Shown: piece by piece, positions 15,893 through 25,649 of the stretch
Layout: the number at the start of each line of letters is the position of its first letter
Numbering within the stretch: the first letter of the stretch is position 1
DNA from: an uncultured Clostridia bacterium
GTDB lineage: Bacteria > Bacillota > Clostridia > Christensenellales > CAG-917
Length of the DNA stretch: 64,000 bases
Assembly (NCBI GenBank): GCA_934277645.1
Contig: CAKQUX010000002.1
Span: forward strand, 248,001-312,000
Reading direction: 5' to 3'
Position numbers and translations under genes: made by a program
The notes under the pieces: generated by a model
Databases searched by the model: none
The model's input: the letters and a program-made list of their open reading frames with translations, nothing else
Told to the model about the DNA's origin: nothing

Positions 15893-17419
15893 TTATTTCC
15901 ACTTTGCGACGAGGTCGGTCTTTTTGGTGACGACAAACGTATAGACAAGCTCGTCGCAAACTTTTGTTTCGCCGTCGTACCAGCCGTCAAAAATGCTGTC
16001 GCCTTTCGGGGACGCCGTGACCGTAACCGTAGAGCCGAAATCGAAATCGGTTTTAGGTTCTAAATCGCTAGGCGCGTTTTGAGTGACGGAAAGAATCCTT
16101 TCTTTCGCTTCGTTTTTGAGGTTCGGCGAAATTTCAAGGGTGTAGACTTCGCCTTTTGTTAGGCCGTCGAAATGCAAAACGCTGTCGGTCGTCTTCACTT
16201 CGACGCGGTTGCTTTCGAGCGTGGTGCCGTCAAGTTTTCTTAGGGTATACTTCATTTGATATATAGCGTTAGAGCTGATTGTGAAGTCGGCAGTCGTCGA
16301 AAGAGCGGTAGCAAATCTGACGTGATAGACGTTGACTTGATTTTTATAGAACGTAAATTCGTTTTTCATTCCGACGTTAAAGTGCGTCGCTCCGTTATCG
16401 GCAAGCCATTTTGCATAAAGCGTTACGTCTTCAGTAACGTAGCTTCTGTCCCAAAGAGTCGTCAGTTCCGCATCCAGATACCAACCGACCAAAAGTGCGT
16501 CTTTTCCGTCGATTGCGCCTAAGGCGTAATTAAACTTTAAAGGATTTGAAAGGCTTGTCGTTTCGTTTACTTTTCCTTCCGATACGGCAGCGCCGTAATC
16601 GTATGAAACGGTGCATACCTTTCCGACGGCAACCGCGCCTTTATCGCTTTCGGTCGAAACCGAAACGGCATATTTGTTTATTTCCCATACTGCGGACAAA
16701 GTCACGTCTTCGCCTTTTTCCCACTTAGCGCAATATCCGTTTTCGTCGGTTAAAAGTTTGCCGCTTGCGTCGGCATAGCCTTTAAACGTGTGTTCGTCTT
16801 TTTTAGGAACGCCAAAAGTCACGGCGTCAGAATATCTGACGGTTGTAGATATCGAGTCCGTCGTCTTTTCGTCATCGAAGAAACCGCCGTTTGCGTTAAG
16901 CGTAACTTTTGTCTTAACGCCTTCAAATACGGCATTGAGTGTGACGTCGAAAGACGGCATATCGAACGAATACGGGTTTTTTTCAATCAAGGTATCTTTA
17001 AACGAAAAGCCTAAGAATATATAGTTTTCCTTAGGCTTTGCCGTAAGAGTTATTTTTTCGCGATAATCGAAAGTCGTTTTGTCTATGCCTTGAACCGTTC
17101 CTTTGTTTTCGTCGAAATTGACGGACAAAGTATATTTTTTCGCTTCGTAAAGAGCCTCGAAAGTGAGGTTTGATTTAACGCCGCTTACTCTTCTGTTTTT
17201 GACGATAAGGTCGCCGCTCTTCCAACCGATAAAATCATAGCCTTCTTTTATCGGGTCTATGGGCGCGATTACGTCGCCGCCGCTTGCGACTTTCTTTTCG
17301 CCGACAAGTTTTCCGTTGTTATAAAACTTAACGGTAAACGTTTCCGTGTCGTTACAGGCGGCAAGAATAAGGCATAAAAGCATAATGCATATTAAGACAA
17401 AAAAAGTGCGTTTTTTCAT
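15893..17419 (-). CDS. InlB B-repeat (Listeria-Bacteroides repeat) lipoprotein
   Basis: A 508-residue predicted surface lipoprotein: basic N-terminus, hydrophobic core and lipobox LAAC (Cys about residue 22). It then carries several InlB B-repeat/Flg_new modules of about 70 residues, recognisable by F-x-V-x-FY-x-NGK, GYDFIGWKSGD, NYIFLGFSF, VTLYAKW and IFDGWYDG phrases. These beta-grasp modules occur on cell-surface proteins of Gram-positive bacteria. Residues about 340-430 lack the repeat pattern. No ribosome-binding site exists: the -10 ends six bases before the ATG. The small gene that follows at 15886 is in the same transcript. Confidence 0.85.
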   Translation of the reverse strand: MKKRTFFVLICIMLLCLILAACNDTETFTVKFYNNGKLVGEKKVASGGDVIAPIDPIKEGYDFIGWKSGDLIVKNRRVSGVKSNLTFEALYEAKKYTLSVNFDENKGTVQGIDKTTFDYREKITLTAKPKENYIFLGFSFKDTLIEKNPYSFDMPSFDVTLNAVFEGVKTKVTLNANGGFFDDEKTTDSISTTVRYSDAVTFGVPKKDEHTFKGYADASGKLLTDENGYCAKWEKGEDVTLSAVWEINKYAVSVSTESDKGAVAVGKVCTVSYDYGAAVSEGKVNETTSLSNPLKFNYALGAIDGKDALLVGWYLDAELTTLWDRSYVTEDVTLYAKWLADNGATHFNVGMKNEFTFYKNQVNVYHVRFATALSTTADFTISSNAIYQMKYTLRKLDGTTLESNRVEVKTTDSVLHFDGLTKGEVYTLEISPNLKNEAKERILSVTQNAPSDLEPKTDFDFGSTVTVTASPKGDSIFDGWYDGETKVCDELVYTFVVTKKTDLVAKWK

Positions 17420-17425
17420 AGGTTT

Positions 17426-17454
17426 ATAATATATTTTAAATCAATCTATGTCAA
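17426..17454 (-). promoter_or_regulatory. Promoter of the InlB-repeat lipoprotein gene (leaderless)
   Basis: -35 TTGACA (17454-17449), 17-bp spacer, -10 TATTAT (17431-17426), then AAACCT and the ATG at 17419. Confidence 0.87.
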
Positions 17455-17623
17455 CTGCCAAAAAATGAAAAGAATGCAAAAAAGCAAGCGAAAGCAGAAT
17501 TTAAATCGGAACGTAAAGGGCGGCGGCATTTTAGGATAATGATGCCGACTAAGAGTAAATCAAAAAGGTTAGTTTAACATAAAAAATGTTTAGCGCGATA
17601 TTTGTTTTACGCTGTCAAAACGA

Positions 17624-17652
17624 TTGCTAAAAACTTCAAATTGTGTTATTAT
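17624..17652 (+). promoter_or_regulatory. pyr operon promoter with very short leader
   Basis: -35 TTGCTA (17624-17629), 17-bp spacer, -10 TATTAT (17647-17652). Start near 17659 leaves a leader of about 15 nt, GACTAAGGAGTCGAT. There is no space for a PyrR-type attenuator. Confidence 0.75.
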
Positions 17653-17673
17653 TCGGTTGACTAAGGAGTCGAT

Positions 17674-18549
17674 ATGAAAGGTTTATTTACTTTAAGCTCT
17701 CTATCCCCTCAGAAGATTGTCGAAATCATCGACCTTGCTTTGCGTTTCAAAAAGGGCGAAACGAAAGTTTCGTATTCGGGAAAAAGCATGGCGACTTTGT
17801 TTTTTGAAAATTCCACCAGAACACAATATAGTTTCCAAATGGCAATGATAAAACTCGGTATTACGCCGATTTCTTTTAGTAGCGTCGGTTCGTCGCTCGC
17901 AAAGGGCGAAAGTCTTTACGACACGGTAAAGACGTTTGAAGCATTAGGCGTTGACGGCGTTGTCATTCGTCACGGAAAAGACGGTTATTACAGGGATTTG
18001 GCATCTGTCCGAATCCCTATTTTTAACGGCGGCGACGGAGCAAGCGACCACCCGACGCAAACGCTTTTGGACCTTATGACTATTTATGAAGAATTCGGCG
18101 GTTTTGACGGACTTAGTATTTGTTTTGTCGGCGACATCAAGCACAGTCGAGTCGCACACGGCAATGCTGAAGTTATGAAAAGACTCGGAATTAAAGTTTA
18201 TATCGCAGGCCCCGACGAAATGCTCGACGACACGGCGGAAGTAATTTCTCTTGACGACGCCGTTAAGCAATGCGACGTGATAAATCTTTTGAGAGTGCAA
18301 TTCGAGCGTCATCGCGAAAAGCTCGAAATGGACGAGTCGGAATATTTATCCCGCTACGGAATGACGACTAAGAGAGTTTTAAAAATGAAAGAGAAAGCTA
18401 TTATCATTCATCCTGCGCCTATAAATCGCGGAATCGAAATAGAAAGCGAAGTCGCGGAGTGTGAAAAAAGCAGAATATTCAAACAGATGACGAACGGTGT
18501 TTTCGTTCGAATGGCTGTTATATCGATGGTATTGGAGGACAAGTTATGA
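17674..18549 (+). CDS. pyrB: Aspartate carbamoyltransferase, catalytic chain
   Basis: A 291-residue enzyme joining carbamoyl phosphate and aspartate, the first committed step of pyrimidine synthesis. Carbamoyl-phosphate site FENSTRTQYSFQ and the HPTQTLLD and HPAPINRG motifs are present. It has an AAGGAG site, and its stop overlaps pyrC by 4 bp. No pyrI regulatory subunit is next to it. First gene of an eight-gene UMP pathway operon. Confidence 0.95.
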   Translation: MKGLFTLSSLSPQKIVEIIDLALRFKKGETKVSYSGKSMATLFFENSTRTQYSFQMAMIKLGITPISFSSVGSSLAKGESLYDTVKTFEALGVDGVVIRHGKDGYYRDLASVRIPIFNGGDGASDHPTQTLLDLMTIYEEFGGFDGLSICFVGDIKHSRVAHGNAEVMKRLGIKVYIAGPDEMLDDTAEVISLDDAVKQCDVINLLRVQFERHREKLEMDESEYLSRYGMTTKRVLKMKEKAIIIHPAPINRGIEIESEVAECEKSRIFKQMTNGVFVRMAVISMVLEDKL

Positions 18550-19763
18550 TTTTAAAAAACGTGCTTGTCCTTTTTGATGGCGAAAAAAGGCTTACCGACG
18601 TACAAATCGAAAAGGACACAATCGTAAAAATCGAACAAGGTTTAAAAGGCGAGGGCTATGACCTTAAAGGCGGCTTTTTGACGGCGGGGGGAATAGACTG
18701 CCACGCACATTTCAGAGAGCCGGGGTATACAGGTAAAGGCACGATTCTGACCGAAACGCAAAGCGCGATAAAGGGCGGCATCTTTACGGCTTTTGCAATG
18801 CCGAATTTGAACCCGACTCCCGACAGCCTTAAAAACTTAAAAATCGAAACGGACGCAATCGAGCGTGACGCAAAAATAACCGTTTTGCCTTACGGCTCGC
18901 TTACGAAAGGCGAAAAAGGGAAGGAGCTGTCCGACCTTGAAGATTTGGCGAAAAAAGTCGTAGCTTTTTCCGACGACGGCAAATGCGTAAACGACTTAGG
19001 GCTTTTAAAGGAAGGAATGATAAGAGCAAAGGCTTTAAATAAGGTGATTGCTTCGCACGCCGAGGCGGAAGGGCTGGGCGATACTCCGCTTGCCGAAATA
19101 AAGGCGGTCGAAAGAGAGCTGAGCCTTGCAAAACAAACGGGGGTTAAATATCACTTTTGCCACCTATCTACCGCAGAGAGCTTGTCGCTTGTAAAGGACG
19201 CAAAGCGTGACGGAGTAGACGTAACTTGCGAAGTTACGCCGCATCACATAGCGATGATTGCAATAGACAAAACCAACGCGAATTTCAAAATGAATCCGCC
19301 GCTTCGTGAAAAGAAAGACGTTTTGGCGACGGTCGAAGCGATAGTAAACGGAGTCGCCGATTTCATCGCAACCGACCACGCGCCGCACGCGGCAGTTGAA
19401 AAAGCGCAACCGTGGGACAAAGCTCCGTACGGAATAATCGGGTTTGAAACGATGTATCCGATTGTTATAACCGCGCTTTACAAAACGGGACTTATGAGTT
19501 TGGCGGACGTCGAAAGAATAACGGCGAAAGCGGTTGCGGCAAGATTCGGTTTAAAAGTTCCGAAAATAGCCGTCGGCGAAAAGGCAACTTTTGCAGTGCT
19601 TGACCTTGACAACAAGCGCGAATACACGTTAAGCGAAATCAAATCGAAAAGCAAAAACAGTCCTTTTATCGGAAAGGAAATGTACGGCTTTAACAAACTC
19701 AGCGTTATAAACGGAAAAATAGAATACATAAACTTGGAGGAAGTATGCCAAACAGAATTTTAA
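18546..19763 (+). CDS. pyrC: Dihydroorotase
   Basis: A 405-residue amidohydrolase closing carbamoyl-aspartate to dihydroorotate. The metal motif DCHAHFREPG, the FCHLST and CEVTPHH histidines, and the catalytic Asp in FIATDHAPH mark the type I (long) family. A GGAGG site lies inside pyrB. It overlaps carA by 19 bp. Confidence 0.95.
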   Translation: MILKNVLVLFDGEKRLTDVQIEKDTIVKIEQGLKGEGYDLKGGFLTAGGIDCHAHFREPGYTGKGTILTETQSAIKGGIFTAFAMPNLNPTPDSLKNLKIETDAIERDAKITVLPYGSLTKGEKGKELSDLEDLAKKVVAFSDDGKCVNDLGLLKEGMIRAKALNKVIASHAEAEGLGDTPLAEIKAVERELSLAKQTGVKYHFCHLSTAESLSLVKDAKRDGVDVTCEVTPHHIAMIAIDKTNANFKMNPPLREKKDVLATVEAIVNGVADFIATDHAPHAAVEKAQPWDKAPYGIIGFETMYPIVITALYKTGLMSLADVERITAKAVAARFGLKVPKIAVGEKATFAVLDLDNKREYTLSEIKSKSKNSPFIGKEMYGFNKLSVINGKIEYINLEEVCQTEF

Positions 19764-20857
19764 TTTTGGAAAACGGCAAAACGTTTTTGGGCGACGGCTT
19801 CGGCGCAAGCGGCACAAAGATTGCGGAAATCGTTTTCAATACGTCTATGGTAGGCTATCAGGAAATTTTGTCGGACCCGTCATATAGCGGACAATTCGTC
19901 ACGATGAGTTATCCGCTTATCGGGAACTACGGCTTGACCGACGACGACTTCGAATCGAAAGGCGTTTTTATGTCGGGATTTATCGTCAGGGAATACAACG
20001 ACATGCCGTCCAATTTCAGATATACGATGACGCTTCAAGAGATGATGGCAAACAGCGGAGTCGTCGGAATAAGCGGTGTAGATACGCGTGAGCTTGTCAG
20101 AATCATTCGCGACGAAGGAAGTCAAAGGGCAATGATAACCGACAGCGACGCGAACGTCGACGAGTGTGTAAAAATTTTGAAGGCAACGCCTTATCCGACC
20201 GATCAGGTCAAAACGGTGTCAACGAAAAGAATATGGCATTGCAGAACGCAAAACCCGAAGTTTACGGTGGTTGCGGTCGATTGCGGAATCAAGTTTAACA
20301 TAATCAGAAAATTCAACGAGCTCGGAATTAACGTTATAGTCGTGCCTTACAACACTACGGCAAATGAAATCATGCAGTTTAATCCCGACGGATTGTTTTT
20401 GTCGAACGGACCGGGCGACCCCGAAAACGTACCCGAAGTCATCGGGCTCGTCAAAGAGATTAAAGGTAAAATGCCGATTATGGGCATTTGCTTAGGACAT
20501 CAGATAATAGGGCTTAGCTACGGCGGCGAAACTTATAAAATGAAATTCGGACACCGCGGAGCGAATCACCCTGTCAAAAACTTAATCAGCGGAAAAGTGG
20601 AAATCACGTCGCAAAATCACAGCTACGCCATAAAAGCGGACAGCATCTCGGGAACGGAACTTAAAGTCACCCACGTCAATTTGATTGACGGCGAAGTCGA
20701 GGGTATGATTGACGAAAAGAATAAAGTAATATCGATTCAATATCACCCTGAAAGCGCGGCGGGACCCGAAGACAGCGGATACATTTTCAGAATGTTTCTC
20801 AAAAATCTCGAATCTGTAAGGGGAGGAAAGTCAAATGCCGAAAAGAACAGATATTAA
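19745..20857 (+). CDS. carA: Carbamoyl-phosphate synthase, small (glutaminase) subunit
   Basis: A 370-residue subunit that supplies ammonia from glutamine to CarB. The N-terminal CPSase small domain is followed by a class I glutamine amidotransferase domain with the nucleophile Cys in GICLGHQIIG and the His-Glu pair in QYHPES. The GGAGG site lies inside pyrC; the end overlaps carB by 23 bp. Since no arginine genes are nearby, this copy probably serves pyrimidine synthesis. Confidence 0.95.
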   Translation: MPNRILILENGKTFLGDGFGASGTKIAEIVFNTSMVGYQEILSDPSYSGQFVTMSYPLIGNYGLTDDDFESKGVFMSGFIVREYNDMPSNFRYTMTLQEMMANSGVVGISGVDTRELVRIIRDEGSQRAMITDSDANVDECVKILKATPYPTDQVKTVSTKRIWHCRTQNPKFTVVAVDCGIKFNIIRKFNELGINVIVVPYNTTANEIMQFNPDGLFLSNGPGDPENVPEVIGLVKEIKGKMPIMGICLGHQIIGLSYGGETYKMKFGHRGANHPVKNLISGKVEITSQNHSYAIKADSISGTELKVTHVNLIDGEVEGMIDEKNKVISIQYHPESAAGPEDSGYIFRMFLKNLESVRGGKSNAEKNRY

Positions 20858-23800
20858 AAAGATTTTGGTTATCGGAAGCGGTCCTATCGTAATAGGTCAG
20901 GCGGCGGAATTCGACTATGCGGGAACGCAAGCCTGCCTTGCGCTCAAAGAAGAGGGCTATGAAGTCGTTTTAGTCAACAGCAATCCCGCTACGATAATGA
21001 CGGATACGCTTATAGCCGACAAGGTATATATGGAGCCGCTCGACTTAGAGCACGTCGCAAAAATAATAAGATACGAAAGACCCGACGGCTTGCTTTGCTC
21101 GATTGGCGGACAAACGGGACTTAATCTCGGAATGCAGCTTTACAAAAAAGGCATACTCGACGAATGTCAGGTAGAGCTTTTGGGAACGAGTTACGACGCA
21201 ATAGCGAAAGCGGAAGACAGACAGCTTTTCAAATATTTATGTGAAGAAATAGGCGAGCCGATTTTGGAATCGCTTACGGCAACGACAATAGACGAAGCTC
21301 TTGCCGCGGCGGACAAAATAGGCTATCCCGTCATCATAAGACCTGCTTTTACGCTTGGCGGCACGGGCGGCGGATTTGCCGATGACGCGGACGAACTTGT
21401 GCCGCTTGTCAAAAACGCTCTTAAACTTTCGCCTGTCACGCAGGTGCTTGTCGAAAAATCCATAAAGGGCTTTAAAGAGATAGAATACGAGGTTTTAAGG
21501 GACAAAAACGATACGGCGCTTGTCGTTTGTAATATGGAAAATCTCGACCCTGTCGGAATACACACAGGCGACAGCATAGTCGTTGCGCCGAGCCAGACGC
21601 TTACGAACAAAGAATATCAAATGCTAAGAAACAGCGCGCTTAAAATCATAAGGGCACTAAAAATCGAAGGCGGATGCAACGTTCAGTTCTCGCTTGACCC
21701 GTTCAGCTTTAAGTATTACGTTATCGAAGTAAACCCGAGAGTCAGCCGTTCGTCGGCTTTGGCTTCGAAAGCAAGCGGTTATCCGATTGCGAGAGTTTCT
21801 GCAAAAATCGCCGTCGGACTTACGCTTGACGAAATTGACATAGCAAACACAAAGGCGGCGTTTGAACCGACGCTCGATTACGTCGTCACGAAAGTGCCGC
21901 GTTTCCCGTTTGACAAGTTTAACGACGCAAACAGAACGCTCAGCACGCAGATGAAAGCTACGGGTGAAGTAATGGCAATCGGCAGAACGGTTGAAGAAAG
22001 TTTGCTTAAAGCAATCAGGTCACTCGAAATAGGGGCTTGCCACTTAGAGCTTGAAAAGTTAAAAGGAATGTCAAAGCACGATTTGGTCGATTTGATAATC
22101 GCGAACACCGACGAAAGAATTTTTGCCATAGCCGAAGCGTTCAGAAACGATATTCCGCTCGATTACATTTACAGCCTTACGAAGATAGACAGATTTTTCC
22201 TTGAAAAAGTTTTGCACATAGTGGAGCTTGAAAGAAAACTCAAATCGGACGGAATGACAAAAGACAGCCTTTATCTTGCAAAGCGTTTCGGATTTGCCGA
22301 CGAATATTTAGCCTCTCTTTGGGACGTTAGCGGACTTACGGTGCGAGAAAAGAGAAAGGAATTTAAAATTCTGCCCGTCTACAAAATGATAGATACTTGC
22401 GCAAGCGAGTTCAAGTCGTACGTTCCTTACTTCTATTCGACTTACGAGAGAGAGAACGAGTCGATAGTGACGGACAATAAAAAGGTTATCGTTTTAGGTA
22501 GCGGACCGATAAGAATAGGACAGGGCGTCGAGTTTGACTATTCAACCGTTCACGCAGTTTGGGCGCTTAAAGAAGAAGGCTATGAAGCGATAATCATTAA
22601 CAACAATCCCGAAACCGTTTCGACTGACTACACACTGTCGGACAAACTTTATTTCGAGCCGCTGACGTTTGAAGACGTTATGAACGTTATCGAACTTGAA
22701 AAGCCGAACGGCGTAATCGTAGCTCTCGGCGGACAGACCGCAATAAATCTTGCCGACGACCTTACCGCGGCAGGAGTCAAGATTATCGGAAGCGACAGCG
22801 AAGCGATTGCCAACGCCGAAGACCGTGACAAGTTTATCGCGGCGTTAAACAAACTGAACATACCAATGCCGGACGGCAGAGCGGTGTTCAACGTCGAAGA
22901 CGGCGTAAAAGCTGCAAAGGAAATCGGCTATCCCGTTCTCGTCAGACCGAGTTACGTTTTGGGCGGAAGAATGATGCACATCGTCTATGACGAAAAATCG
23001 CTTAAAGGCTTTTTGTCGGAAGCGGTCAAACTAAACAAAAAGCACCCTGTACTTATAGATAAATATATAGTCGGAACGGAATGTGAAGTCGACGCCGTGT
23101 GCGACGGAAAAGAAGTTTTTATTCCGGGCATTATGGAGCATATCGAAAAAGCAGGCGTTCACTCGGGCGACTCTATGAGCGTATATCCGGCTATGTCGCT
23201 CGGCGAAAAGGTCGAAAAAGTAATTATCGATTATACGTCAAGGGTGGGTGTTGCTTTAAAAATCGTAGGACCGTTCAACATTCAGTTTATAGTAGACAGA
23301 AAGGACAACGACAAGGTTTACATAATAGAAGTAAATCCGAGAAGTTCGCGTTCGGTGCCGTTCCTTGCAAAATCCACGAGCGTGCCGATTGCAAACGTAT
23401 CGACGAAAGTTATGCTTGGCAAAACCCTCAAAGAGCAAGGCTATACGGGAGTATATAAGAAAAAGGACAGATGGTACGTTAAAGCGCCTGTGTTCAGTTT
23501 CTCAAAGCTCAGCGGACTTGACGCCGTATTGTCGCCTGAAATGAAATCGACAGGCGAGGCGATAGGCTATGACAAATCGCTTAACCGCGCTATACTTAAA
23601 GCCATAAAAGCGTCGGGAATGAAAGTCGCAAACTACGGAACGGTTTTTGCAACTATTGCAGACAAGGATAAGGACGTCGCATTAAAACTGCTTAAAAGAT
23701 TTTACGACTTAGGTTTTAACATCGAAGCCACAAGCGGAACGGCGGAGTTCTTGAAGAAGCACGGAATAAGAACGAGGGTAAAAAAGAAGATTTCGCAAGG

Positions 23801-24011
23801 CTCCGAGGAGATTTTGGATTCGCTCAGAAAGGGCTACGTCACTTACGTCGTAAATACGATAAGCGACGGTGAAATGACGGGAGCGAGAGACGGCGTAAAG
23901 ATAAGACGAACGGCAATCGAAAACAACGTTCCCGTGTTTACGTCGCTCGATACGGTAAACGTCTTGCTTGACGTTTTGGAAGAAACTACAATGGGGATTT
24001 CGTGTATATAA
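20835..24011 (+). CDS. carB: Carbamoyl-phosphate synthase, large subunit
   Basis: A 1058-residue ATP-grasp enzyme making carbamoyl phosphate from bicarbonate, ammonia and two ATP. The internal duplication is clear: VLVIGSGPIVIGQAAEFDY near the start is matched by VLGSGPIRIGQGVEFDY near residue 550, each followed by an ATP-grasp half (RPAFTLGGTGGG, RPSYVLGGRMM). The last 130 residues form the methylglyoxal-synthase-like allosteric domain. A GGAGG site lies within carA. The stop shares a base with the pyrK ATG. Confidence 0.96.
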   Translation: MPKRTDIKKILVIGSGPIVIGQAAEFDYAGTQACLALKEEGYEVVLVNSNPATIMTDTLIADKVYMEPLDLEHVAKIIRYERPDGLLCSIGGQTGLNLGMQLYKKGILDECQVELLGTSYDAIAKAEDRQLFKYLCEEIGEPILESLTATTIDEALAAADKIGYPVIIRPAFTLGGTGGGFADDADELVPLVKNALKLSPVTQVLVEKSIKGFKEIEYEVLRDKNDTALVVCNMENLDPVGIHTGDSIVVAPSQTLTNKEYQMLRNSALKIIRALKIEGGCNVQFSLDPFSFKYYVIEVNPRVSRSSALASKASGYPIARVSAKIAVGLTLDEIDIANTKAAFEPTLDYVVTKVPRFPFDKFNDANRTLSTQMKATGEVMAIGRTVEESLLKAIRSLEIGACHLELEKLKGMSKHDLVDLIIANTDERIFAIAEAFRNDIPLDYIYSLTKIDRFFLEKVLHIVELERKLKSDGMTKDSLYLAKRFGFADEYLASLWDVSGLTVREKRKEFKILPVYKMIDTCASEFKSYVPYFYSTYERENESIVTDNKKVIVLGSGPIRIGQGVEFDYSTVHAVWALKEEGYEAIIINNNPETVSTDYTLSDKLYFEPLTFEDVMNVIELEKPNGVIVALGGQTAINLADDLTAAGVKIIGSDSEAIANAEDRDKFIAALNKLNIPMPDGRAVFNVEDGVKAAKEIGYPVLVRPSYVLGGRMMHIVYDEKSLKGFLSEAVKLNKKHPVLIDKYIVGTECEVDAVCDGKEVFIPGIMEHIEKAGVHSGDSMSVYPAMSLGEKVEKVIIDYTSRVGVALKIVGPFNIQFIVDRKDNDKVYIIEVNPRSSRSVPFLAKSTSVPIANVSTKVMLGKTLKEQGYTGVYKKKDRWYVKAPVFSFSKLSGLDAVLSPEMKSTGEAIGYDKSLNRAILKAIKASGMKVANYGTVFATIADKDKDVALKLLKRFYDLGFNIEATSGTAEFLKKHGIRTRVKKKISQGSEEILDSLRKGYVTYVVNTISDGEMTGARDGVKIRRTAIENNVPVFTSLDTVNVLLDVLEETTMGISCI

Positions 24012-24739
24012 TGAGAAATGAAATTTTAACGATAAAAAACAACGTAAAACTGTCCGATGACGTTTTTGTGATGACGTTTTTAAAGTCGGACGCAAACTAC
24101 AAGGCAGGACAGTTTGTCGAGCTTAAAGTGGACGGCTTTACGTTACGCAGACCTTTCGGAGTGTATGACTACTTTGGCGGCGAACTCAGTTTGCTTTACA
24201 AAGTGGTCGGTGGCGGAACGGCAAAGATGGCAACGCTTAAAAGCGGTGACAAGCTCGACGCTTTGACGGAACTCGGAAACGGCTTTGACATATCTAAAAG
24301 CCAAAAACCGCTTTTAATCGGCGGCGGACTCGGCGCGGCTCCGCTTTATTATCTTGCTAAGCAATTTAACGAAACAGGCATAAAACCGAATATGTTGCTT
24401 GCCGCTAAAACGAGCACCGATTTGGTGTTTATCGACGATTTTAAAAAGGTGGCGAACGTGTTTGTTGCGACCGACGACGGAACTATGGGCTATAAGGGCA
24501 ACGTGGTTGAGGGTTTAAAGCATTACGATTTTGATTTCGATCGCTATTACGCTTGCGGCTCGACCGTTATGCTCAAATGGGTAAAGACGTTTTCGGATAG
24601 CGGCGATATGTCGATGGAAGCGAGAATGGCTTGCGGTTTCGGCGCGTGTATGGGCTGTTCGATAATGACTACAAACGGCGCAAAAAGGGTTTGCAAAGAC
24701 GGTCCCGTTTTCGACGCAAAGGAGATAATCTTTGACTAA
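24011..24739 (+). CDS. pyrK: Dihydroorotate dehydrogenase B, electron-transfer subunit
   Basis: A 242-residue FAD and [2Fe-2S] subunit passing electrons from dihydroorotate (via PyrD) to NAD+. The flavin-binding RPFGVYDYFGGELSLLYKV, a Rossmann half with GGGLGAAPLYYLAK, and a C-terminal cysteine cluster CGFGACMGCS plus a later VCKDGPVF fit the family. The ATG at 24011 (TAATG junction with carB) is chosen over an upstream GTG in frame. It overlaps pyrD by 8 bp. Confidence 0.93.
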   Translation: MRNEILTIKNNVKLSDDVFVMTFLKSDANYKAGQFVELKVDGFTLRRPFGVYDYFGGELSLLYKVVGGGTAKMATLKSGDKLDALTELGNGFDISKSQKPLLIGGGLGAAPLYYLAKQFNETGIKPNMLLAAKTSTDLVFIDDFKKVANVFVATDDGTMGYKGNVVEGLKHYDFDFDRYYACGSTVMLKWVKTFSDSGDMSMEARMACGFGACMGCSIMTTNGAKRVCKDGPVFDAKEIIFD

Positions 24740-25649
24740 CGTAAATTTAAAGGTGAATTTGTTTGGGGAAGAGCTTCAAAACCCCGTGATACCTGCAAGC
24801 GGAACGTTCGGATTCGGCTATGAATTTGCGGACGTTTACGACATAAACTGCTTAGGCTCTATATCGCTCAAAGGCACGACGTTAAACGAGAGATACGGAA
24901 ATCCGCTTCCGAGAGTTGCCGAATGTCCCGTCGGAATGTTGAACGCAATCGGTTTGCAAAATAAGGGCGTCGACAAAGTCATATCCGAAGAAATAGAAAA
25001 ATTGAAAAAGGTTTATGACAAAAGAGTCATTGCAAACGTGGGCGGACATTCGACCGACGAATACGTCGAAGTAGTACGCCGATTTAATGAATGCGACAAG
25101 GTGTTTGCGATAGAACTTAACATTTCTTGTCCGAACGTAAAAGGCGGCGGAATGGCTTTCGGAACGGACCCGAAAATTGCGGAAAGCCTTGTCAAGGAAG
25201 TGAAAAAGGTGGCTAAAAAGCCGATTATGGTAAAACTCAGTCCTAACGTTACGAGCATAACCGAAATGGCGAAAGCGGTTGAAGGCGCAGGCGCAGACGG
25301 CATAAGCCTTATAAACACGCTCGTAGGAATGAGAATAGATTTACAAAGCCGTCAACCGATACTTAAAGTAAAGAGCGGCGGTTACAGCGGAAGAGGAGTT
25401 TTTCCTATTGCAGTAAAAATGGTGTATGACGTTTATCGAGCGGTAAGCGTTCCGATTGTCGGAATGGGTGGCATAACGAACGCAAAAGAAGCGGTCGAAA
25501 TGATGATGGCAGGCGCAACCGCCGTTATGGTGGGAACGGAAAACTTAATAAACCCTTATGCTTCAAAAGAAATAATCGACGACTTGCCGAACGTGTTAAA
25601 ACAACTTAACGTAAGTGATATAAACGAAATTATAGGGAGTGCAAAATGA
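24732..25649 (+). CDS. pyrD: Dihydroorotate dehydrogenase B, catalytic subunit
   Basis: A 305-residue FMN TIM-barrel oxidising dihydroorotate to orotate together with PyrK. NISCPNVKGGG carries the Cys used as base by class 1B enzymes; VGMGGITNAKEA and TENLINP belong to the FMN phosphate site. The start codon is TTG behind GGAGA with a 6-base spacing. It overlaps pyrF by 4 bp. Pairing with pyrK supports NAD-linked type 1B. Confidence 0.94.
   Translation: MTNVNLKVNLFGEELQNPVIPASGTFGFGYEFADVYDINCLGSISLKGTTLNERYGNPLPRVAECPVGMLNAIGLQNKGVDKVISEEIEKLKKVYDKRVIANVGGHSTDEYVEVVRRFNECDKVFAIELNISCPNVKGGGMAFGTDPKIAESLVKEVKKVAKKPIMVKLSPNVTSITEMAKAVEGAGADGISLINTLVGMRIDLQSRQPILKVKSGGYSGRGVFPIAVKMVYDVYRAVSVPIVGMGGITNAKEAVEMMMAGATAVMVGTENLINPYASKEIIDDLPNVLKQLNVSDINEIIGSAK

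Noticed and set aside
22649..22891. Antisense ORFs over carB and other long genes (e.g. 21323-21610, 22649-22891).
   Set aside because: They are shadow frames on the opposite strand without ribosome-binding sites or recognisable motifs.
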